Positions 56,132 through 64,000 of a stretch of DNA of 64,000 bases are shown piece by piece. Source of the stretch: Monocercomonoides exilis. Taxonomy: Eukaryota > Preaxostyla > Oxymonadida > Polymastigidae. A program made the translations under genes and the position numbers. How positions within the stretch are numbered: position 1 is the stretch's first letter; each line of letters starts with the position of its first letter. The stretch is taken from NCBI GenBank assembly GCA_001643675.2, contig LSRY02000009.1, positions 1,556,001 to 1,620,000 of the forward strand, written 5' to 3'. The notes beneath the pieces are model-generated. The model ran no database searches and had not been told where the DNA came from. It worked only from the letters and a program-made list of their open reading frames with translations.

Positions 56132-58777
56132 ACTGCTTCCCTTTCATCTGCACAGCATTCATCTTGCAACTGAACTACGCTTTCTTTGCCTCTTCCATTT
56201 GAACTTGTACTCCTCTCTCTTCGCTTCTTAACGGTATCACAAAGCAAGCAGATGAACGCAATGTGCCTTGAAGCTCCTTCCCTCTTCCACTGCTATTTCT
56301 CATTCGGCACAGCCTGCGCACAGAAGCCGTTCCAAGTGCTGAAGCAGAGCAGAATGCGCCTATGGGGAAGAGGAAAACAGTTCAAATGCACAAACAGCGA
56401 AGCTGCAGAATGCATTGATGGTGATGAAAATACTGATCAGAGCAGGAAAACTGAATGAATTGATTTTTGGCTCGCCCGGCAGCTCTGAAGAATTGAATAG
56501 TTAAAATATATTTGCTGATCTATTCTTTGATTCAACTCGAAATGTGTGGAATATTACTAAGATGAAGCAGAAGTTGAGAGGAGAAGGAAGAAGAAGAAGA
56601 AGAAGTCAGGGACGAAGAAGATGGTGAAAATGAATATTTATAATGATTAACAAATCAATAAATAATGTAAAAAAATTCCAAGGAAGAAGAAGGGAGGTTC
56701 CATGTAATGTTTTTTACCGAATGAAATATCTCATTTAACAAGTTTATTTCACAACGAAATTAAAAAACCCAAATTGCAAATATTTTGGCTGATATTTTGA
56801 AATTAATCAATAAATCTGCATTTCTTCAAAGTAATTTGCCTTCTTTTTGCAATTTCCTCTCCTTTCTCTTCAAAAATTGAAAATGATGATATCTCATAAT
56901 TTCCTTTCCTTTCTATTTTTCCTCTTCCATTCAGCTCACAAAATCATCAGAAAATATCAACCCCCTCCTTTTCTTCATCTTTCCCTGTCTCTTCCAAAAT
57001 ATCTACTCCTCTCATAAAAGTTACCCCCTTTTCATATAAACACTTCAGAATACTCTTTTTCTTTCCTGCTTTTGCCCTCTTTTCCTTTTTTCAAAATCCA
57101 TTTCACCCATCAACAATGAACACATCCCTCTCCATCCTCAGCCACTTCTCAACACATTTTCTACATTATCTTCCATAAATCTCCACCCACTCTTCCCCAC
57201 CCCTTTGTCTCGGATTTTATTTCATACAAAAGCCCCTCTTGAAACATTAGCATTCAAAAACATACTCAACTCCTACCCCCTGCCACAAATAATTCTCTTC
57301 CATCACTTGTATGCACCATATTTCTCATATGCCTGGTGTTGATGAGATAAACATCAAATCCGACTTTGAATTCTTGAGAATATTATTAAAGGAGAAGATC
57401 ATTCCAAAAACAGAAAAAACACCTCTGAACATCCATCACAACGTGAACAGCCTGAAAAGACCCTCCAGAAAAATGCACGATGTATTTTGTGGAGATGTAT
57501 TCCTTATTGTGTTCAACCATTCTGAGACTGAAATGAAGAGATTGATTTATTTTCAATGATGATGGCTGTTGAAATGAGTGCGTTTGGCAAAATACAGTCG
57601 AAGGGTAGTTTGGTCTTTATTTATTTTCCTTTTTATAAATATTCGCCTTTTGATGTAATTTGTGTAGTTTTCATGGCGGCAGGCCCAAATTAATGAAAAT
57701 GAATGAGAGCGGAATATCTCGTTGTGCAGGGTGACCACCGAGTTGAGCCAGCAAACTCATACAAAAAGTGCCTTGGGTGAAGGGATTGGGAAGGGAATTG
57801 GAGATGATATTTTTGGAATAAGAAGTTTTAAAATGATGAGTGTGGAAATGAGTAAAATACATAAATTTTACATTATTCAGAAGAGAAAGATAACGAAACA
57901 GTTGAAAGAGAAGCGAACGTTGGTGAATCAACAATGAAAATTATTTATTGTCAAAAATTGATGATTTTTTCTATTATTTGTTGATTTCAACTTATCTTAT
58001 TCTATTCTTTTTCAATAACATTTTTCTGCAAATTTGACAAAAAAAATTTATTGAATCCTTTATCAAAATTGTTGCATTCATATTTCATTTGCGATTGATT
58101 AAAAGTTTTATTCTGTTAATTAAAGTTTTGTCATTTTTTGGATTTGTTTAATGAATTTTCTTCAAATTTTGAAGCAAAAACAATTGGAAACAAATTAAAA
58201 TCAACAAATAATTAATAATAATAATAATTTAAACAATATTTTCTCATTATTTTGCTAATATATTTTCGATTAAACCCCACCCTTAATGAAAATTTTTTAT
58301 GATCAAACTTCGGAATTTTTTATGATATCAAAAAAAATCACCCATATGCAATTCACAAAACAGTTTGTTATACATTATCTGAATGGTTTTTGTTCATCAT
58401 CTTGTTAAAGAAGAAAGTTTTGAAATAGATTTTTTTTACTCCTAACGCATGAAAAACAACACATTGTGAATGTTTTTGTGTATGCATAAACTTGAATAAT
58501 AGTCATGTAGCAAACCCGCACATTTGCATAAACCCGCACACTCGGGTTTAGATGAAAGTTTATGCAATTTTTATCTAAAAATTGAATTTCATTCTTTTTT
58601 TTTAACATTTCTTAAAAAGAATGGAACATTCTTTTCTTTGAAAACATTTTATGTGGGTCCAGCTTTGATCTCTTTGACGAAGCTTTCTCTCTTCCAGCTC
58701 TCTCTTTTGTTTTTATTTTGAATTTTCAAACGTGTGAAATTATGAAAACAAAAAAGGCAATAAAAATATTTTAAATT
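56132..58777. other. Unassigned stretch with a copy of the 33-bp repeat
   Basis: Open frames at 57311-57559 and 57722-57937 (plus) have no recognised domain or paralogue. The 33-bp dispersed repeat occurs inverted at 58315-58347. Near 58515-58550 a short repeat AAACCCGCACA recurs twice with a partial inverted copy (CGGGTTTA). No gene is supported. Confidence 0.45.
58315..58347 (-). repeat. 33-bp dispersed repeat (copy B)
   Basis: Exact reverse complement of 27931-27963. Confidence 0.85.
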
Positions 58778-59244
58778 GGCATAGGTACATCTGTGCTTCT
58801 TTTGCATTTTGCTCTGTTAGGAATAAACTTTATGATGAAATAATAGATAAAAATAATTTAAAACTTTTGGGTGGACGAATTTTTTGAAATTGTTTTTTCT
58901 TGTTGAAAAAATTCAATTTTGAAAAATCACCCATAAATATTGCAATTTTAAATTAAAATTTAAATATAAGGATAAACACTTATTAACAAATACACGTAAG
59001 GCTTTTAAGTGTTATATTAACCTTTTGTATCAAAGAATTTCGGAGAAATAAAACATTTCAAAAAATTAATATTAAAATAATCAAAATTTGATCAATCCCA
59101 CAATTAATTTTTTGATCTCCAAAGAATAAGAATAGGCTTTTTTTTCATGATTCAAAGGGCGCACACTTTCCAATATATTTCAATTTGAATATATAAACAT
59201 TATATTATTGTGTGCACTGATTGTTATTTTACATATTCTTCTTC
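58778..59244 (+). repeat. 465-bp direct repeat, copy 1
   Basis: Begins GGCATAGGTACATCTGTGCT and matches 59999-60463 without gaps at an offset of 1,221 bp. It diverges at a CTTCT slippage-prone stretch. It contains another GGGTGG...CACCC inverted pair (58870-58933). Confidence 0.92.
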
Positions 59245-59293
59245 TATTAACAAATTTTGATTTTTAAAATTTGAAATTGATAGTTGTGCAACG

Positions 59294-59998
59294 TCACACA
59301 ACATGAGTCCAATATTGGTGGATATTGTTGAAAATATGTTGTAAATGCGGACAAACGTATGCTAAATATTTTCTAATTATATTTATTCTTAAATTTTAAC
59401 TTTTCACAATATATATATAATAATTTTTATTTCTAAGTTAGGAATGTTGCAGACTACATAAATTCAAATAGAATCGGAGGTGGAATATCCTATGCATTTG
59501 ATTCGTCTGGATCAATGAAGATTATTGACTCAGCAATCAGTCATTGGGGCTGGAGCATTAGATCAGGGAAAGGTGGAGGAGCGTATCTAGCAACAAAGGA
59601 AAGAGGGATTCTTGATTATGCATTTATGGGGATGAAATTCAGCGCAAACACAGCAAAAGTGGGGAATGATGTTTTCATTGAATGCCATCATATTTCATCA
59701 CAGATCAAAGAAAGCCAGTTTCAGTTTGATCTTCGAAAGAAATCAAATATTAGTTATGCAGATGGGGGAAATGGAGGGATTGACTATCATAAGTGCGGAT
59801 ATTCACTTTCCATGCTCCACATTGATATATGCAGGAACAAATGTGCTTGGCACATCGCCAGCAACACTGAAACTTGTTGATGGAAGTTCTATTTTCGATG
59901 AAATGACACTCAACACTCAAGAAATGAACATTGATGGAGATATTTCAAAGGCAAAGATTAGAATTAGCAAAGGAGGAGAAAACGTATTTCTGATAAAG
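59294..59998 (+). pseudogene. Inverted 705-bp duplicate of a Pmp-like gene fragment
   Basis: The segment is the reverse complement of 63296-64000, equal in length and apparently identical. It contains a probable intron (about 59338-59452; GTATGC to TTAG) and a partial Pmp-like exon: RIGGGISYAFDSSGSMKIID, SGKGGGAYLATKERGILDYA, TAKVGNDVFIECHHISSQIK, then CG and, after a frameshift near 59805, FPCSTLIYAGTNVLG. It stops abruptly where the second direct repeat begins, so the copy cannot make a full protein. Confidence 0.88.
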
Positions 59999-60463
59999 GG
60001 CATAGGTACATCTGTGCTTCTTTTGCATTTTGCTCTGTTAGGAATAAACTTTATGATGAAATAATAGATAAAAATAATTTAAAACTTTTGGGTGGACGAA
60101 TTTTTTGAAATTGTTTTTTCTTGTTGAAAAAATTCAATTTTGAAAAATCACCCATAAATATTGCAATTTTAAATTAAAATTTAAATATAAGGATAAACAC
60201 TTATTAACAAATACACGTAAGGCTTTTAAGTGTTATATTAACCTTTTGTATCAAAGAATTTCGGAGAAATAAAACATTTCAAAAAATTAATATTAAAATA
60301 ATCAAAATTTGATCAATCCCACAATTAATTTTTTGATCTCCAAAGAATAAGAATAGGCTTTTTTTTCATGATTCAAAGGGCGCACACTTTCCAATATATT
60401 TCAATTTGAATATATAAACATTATATTATTGTGTGCACTGATTGTTATTTTACATATTCTTCT
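59999..60463 (+). repeat. 465-bp direct repeat, copy 2
   Basis: Second copy of 58778-59244; it starts at the very base where the inverted gene fragment ends. Confidence 0.92.
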
Positions 60464-61057
60464 ATTATTAATAAATCCTGATAATAAAAATTTTATGTTG
60501 TTAATCAGGAAATATGAGGATATCCGCTTTTTATGAACGAAGATCAGGAATACAATGGCTTTTGAAAACTGTACAGGTGGCACAATAAGTCCTTTTTTTT
60601 TTTCTTGAATTCTTTGTAATCATATCATAAATTACTATTTTTATTAGAAAATAAAGATTGGATGCAGAAGTTGAACCAAAAGATAAGAGAGGAGCAATAT
60701 TATTCTGCTCCTTCTGAAGGCGGTGTCAGAAGAAACACACAGCTGAGAAGGTGAAAAAGTTTGTGGAGCAGAAAAAATATAAATTTTGCAATTGCATTAA
60801 CGATAATACTGATTGTCTTTTTCAATAAATTTGATTTTTCAAAACAATTTCATGTACAAAATTAATTTGTTATATTAATTTCAAAAAGAAGAACTTTTAA
60901 TTGAAAATCATTTGCATGAGAGCAATGCATTGCAATAATATCATATTTTTTGACTAAGTGTTTTTGAAATGTTTGATGTTTCTTTGAAACACTCTTTGTT
61001 AAAAAAGCATAATATGAGATTTCTCATTGATTCTATTATTAAACTGAACAGGCTTTG
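60464..61057. other. Spacer 3' of the Pmp-like pseudogene
   Basis: A+T-rich, with a short purine-rich patch at 60650-60770. No gene is supported. No membrane-segment exon for the pseudogene is seen here. Confidence 0.5.
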
Positions 61058-63852
61058 CTAAATGGCTCCTCCATCAATCATGCACCCATCAATCACAAGC
61101 GCTTTCAAAAATGAATAAGAATCTTCAATTGTCCCTTCATCCCTCACTTTCACTTTCCTTTCTCCTTCTGTCTCACTTCTGTCAATGTGTCTTATTCCCC
61201 TCCACATCGATTCACACGGATATCCATCGCTCCCACATCCCAATGTGTCATACCCCTCCATTGACACACACACCTCTATTCTCTTCACTTCAACAAGAAA
61301 CAGTCCAAGATCAACACTCTCTGCAAAATGCTCTCTGTCAATCCCTTTCATATCAACTGACATCACTTATTCTTCTCCATTTTCATATTCGTATTCAAAT
61401 CCAAACCTCTCCTTCGTCACTGTTTCATTCAGTTTCTTGCAAGAAATGAACAAATCCCTTCCCTCGGCAGCAACATTATCTTCAAATGTTAATGCTGTCA
61501 ACAAAAAGTTATTCACACAATCATCACTCAAATCCAGATATATTCCTCCTCCTCTTCCTCCATTTCCATTTGCCGAGCATCTCAATATGGATGATGATCC
61601 GATTTCAAGCAAATCATTCAGCTTCATCTCGCTCTTCACACACCCTCCACTCATGCTTTCTGTCTCGATATCCTCAAATCTGCTTCCTCCATCAACTCTC
61701 AAACTCGATCCTCCATCCGATGTTATCAGCGATCCTGCTCCCACAACACACCCCAATGCTGTCATGTTCCTCAATGTCACTTCCGATCCACCATTTCCCG
61801 CTATCACTCCTCCTCCACTGGTTTCAATCCCATCCAATGAACAGTTCTCAAATATCACATTTCCTCCTCCAAATCTTGCAATTCCACATCCTTCAAATAT
61901 TATCCCGTTCAGTTCTGTTCACTCTATTCGAATTACCCCTCCATTCCCAATCACTATCCACTTCCCACACTCATCCACATTTGAATTCCCTTCTCCTTTT
62001 GAAAACAAACAATCCAAAATGAAGCATTGCCCAATCCTCGCTTCCACAATCGATTCGTCACCACTTGCACTTGCAGAGGAGGAACATGGAAGCAAAATCT
62101 GAAGAAGTGACAAAGTCAAACGTGTTTGCCCATCTCCTTCTGTCAATTCAAATTTCCCTCCCTCTTCAACAACCAGTTCTCTCGTTTCTTCATTCCCTTT
62201 GATTGTCAGTCCTTTTCCACCTCTGTTGATAGTCTTGCTCACTGAAGCAGCACTAACAAGCATAATCCTCTCTATCTCATCGTTCAACCGATCAAACCCA
62301 ATATCAACAGACGAGCAAGGATTTTCTTTCGCTCCACAATTAACCTCTTCGTTTCCAGCATTGCTCACAAACAAATCCGTTCCCAACCTTGGAAACAGAT
62401 AATTGATCAGTGAGTCTTCTTTTCTTGCTTCAGAAGACTCAAGCACCCACATCTTATTTTCTGCTGTGACTCTTGTGGCTGTCCCTTCCTACAACGCCGG
62501 AAGAAGCATCGTCCATGGTGATCTACACACCAAATACACATCTTCTCCTTTTTCTGCCGCATTGTTCGTGAAAGTGTCATTCTTCATAGAGTATTCAATA
62601 TTCGTTGTTTCAAATGTCAGATGCATCCCTCCTCCTTTTCCTCTTCTCTCTGCAACTCTGCATCCATTGATCTTGTTGTCATCAAACAACAGTTTTCCTC
62701 CGTCTCCCACAATCAGAACAATCCCTCCCCCAATTGCGCTCACTGAATTGCATTTGCATTCCTCAAACACGCATTTGTTAACATCCACACAATTCCCATT
62801 CCTCACTCTCCCATTCAACACCCCTCCATTCCCACTGCCTCTCTGAATTGATTTGAACGTGCAGTTCCAGATTTTTGTATTAATCCCTTCTCCAATCTCA
62901 ATCTCATTTCCATTCTCAAAATGAGATTCATTCATCGTCGTGTTCTTAATCTCAATATCTCCTCCATTTCTCAGTTCAAATAAGCTTCTTCCCGCATTTT
63001 CTATTGTCACATTCCTCACGATCACCTCATCAATCAATCCTCCAACCCCTGCTCCATCAAAAGTCACCATTCCTGTTTTGGTCATTCGGATATTTTCAAA
63101 TTCACAATTTGCCAACTCCACTTTCCCTCCTTTCCCACAAATCAATCCCACTCCAATCTCTTCTGATTCTGCTCCAAATGAACATTCCTCAAATTTTAAT
63201 GTGCTTGAACTGCACAGAAATACATGCTCCTTTCTTGATTCGGCAAACGTTGATATCGAAAATACCAATGATGAAAACAATATTGCTCGTTCGCTCTTTA
63301 TCAGAAATACGTTTTCTCCTCCTTTGCTAATTCTAATCTTTGCCTTTGAAATATCTCCATCAATGTTCATTTCTTGAGTGTTGAGTGTCATTTCATCGAA
63401 AATAGAACTTCCATCAACAAGTTTCAGTGTTGCTGGCGATGTGCCAAGCACATTTGTTCCTGCATATATCAATGTGGAGCATGGAAAGTGAATATCCGCA
63501 CTTATGATAGTCAATCCCTCCATTTCCCCCATCTGCATAACTAATATTTGATTTCTTTCGAAGATCAAACTGAAACTGGCTTTCTTTGATCTGTGATGAA
63601 ATATGATGGCATTCAATGAAAACATCATTCCCCACTTTTGCTGTGTTTGCGCTGAATTTCATCCCCATAAATGCATAATCAAGAATCCCTCTTTCCTTTG
63701 TTGCTAGATACGCTCCTCCACCTTTCCCTGATCTAATGCTCCAGCCCCAATGACTGATTGCTGAGTCAATAATCTTCATTGATCCAGACGAATCAAATGC
63801 ATAGGATATTCCACCTCCGATTCTATTTGAATTTATGTAGTCTGCAACATTC
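61058..63852 (-). pseudogene. Pmp-like surface-protein gene with stops and a frameshift
   Basis: After a probable AG acceptor at 63853 the minus strand encodes a Pmp-like ectodomain: SGKGGGAYLATKERG, GGGIVLIVGDGGKLLFDDNK, RRGKGGGMHLTFETTNIEYS, NGGRGGGIYLDLSDDCVNNF, with modules GNDVFIEC, GEDVYLVC, GRDLFISC and CG...PC boxes (CGAKENPC, CGSDGYPC). A frameshift lies near 63480. From 63470 down, the frame stays the same for over 800 codons but is cut by TAG at 62489-62491, TAG at 61919-61921 and TAA at 61367-61369, then ends at 61058 without a membrane helix. Compared with the two intact giants it is short and truncated. It is the parent or twin of the inverted fragment at 59294-59998. Confidence 0.85.
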
Positions 63853-64000
63853 CTAACTTAGAAATAAAAATTATTATATATATATTGTGAAAAGTTAAAA
63901 TTTAAGAATAAATATAATTAGAAAATATTTAGCATACGTTTGTCCGCATTTACAACATATTTTCAACAATATCCACCAATATTGGACTCATGTTGTGTGA
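63296..64000 (-). repeat. Inverted repeat arm shared with 59294-59998
   Basis: 705 bp, inverted relative to 59294-59998, reaching the window edge; it may extend further. Covers the 5' part of the Pmp-like pseudogene and an upstream intron. Confidence 0.92.

Noticed and set aside
60043-60064. Hydrophobic C-terminus GTSVLLLHFALLGINF as a membrane anchor for the duplicated fragment
   Set aside because: It is encoded by the 465-bp direct repeat, which also occurs without the gene fragment, so the fusion is accidental.
1-64000. tRNA or rRNA genes
   Set aside because: No B-box-like GGTTCGAATCC with a matching acceptor stem and no rRNA core sequence was found by eye; a covariance-model scan would be decisive.

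Overview
The window reads as nuclear DNA of a unicellular eukaryote, most probably an oxymonad flagellate of the Monocercomonoides type. Four things point there: A+T-rich spacers around less A+T-rich genes; conserved genes cut by short introns (about 50-165 nt) with donors such as GTATGC, GTTTGA, GTGTGC and GTACGC; very large membrane proteins with repeated beta-helix motifs and long serine runs; and a DIRS-type retrotransposon. Ribosomal protein genes end exactly at TAA and the two largest genes at TAG and TAA, so the standard genetic code is in use. The species assignment is inference.

Layout. 1-3.6 kb: a CTTCT repeat, unassigned DNA and a broken member of a multigene family of unknown function. 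3.6-21.8 kb: two giant minus-strand surface-protein genes in tandem (Pmp-like parallel beta-helix ectodomain, one C-terminal membrane helix, cytoplasmic tail). 22.1-27.4 kb: a housekeeping block with eS4 (4 exons) and eL13 (3 exons) on the minus strand, a small five-block or four-block gene, and a six-exon DNAJC9-like histone co-chaperone on the plus strand. 29.3-30.3 kb: an unidentified reading frame with unusually G/C-ending codons. 32.16-36.83 kb: a structurally complete DIRS-like element (Gag-like, RT/RNase H/methyltransferase-like, tyrosine recombinase, split inverted repeats and internal complementary region). 37.05-41.40 kb: a 4.35-kb unit bounded by 366-bp inverted repeats around a decayed coiled-coil gene. 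43.3-47.3 kb: low-complexity minus-strand genes (basic, serine-rich and HEAT-like). 48.7-49.5 kb: a second broken copy of the family seen at 1.9-3.2 kb. 49.9-52.6 kb: a transposase-like gene with a DFxEN...DNGPHF...HGK pattern. 52.6-58.7 kb: repeats, a hairpin element and weak genes. 58.8-64 kb: a segmental rearrangement that carries an inverted 705-bp copy of a Pmp-like pseudogene between two 465-bp direct repeats; the parent pseudogene occupies 61.1-63.85 kb.

The surface proteins, the housekeeping block and the mobile elements do not form one pathway. The window is best seen as a small conserved island in a region of expanding surface-protein genes, transposons and decaying duplicates. Exon joins were made by hand from reading phase, splice signals and family similarity.
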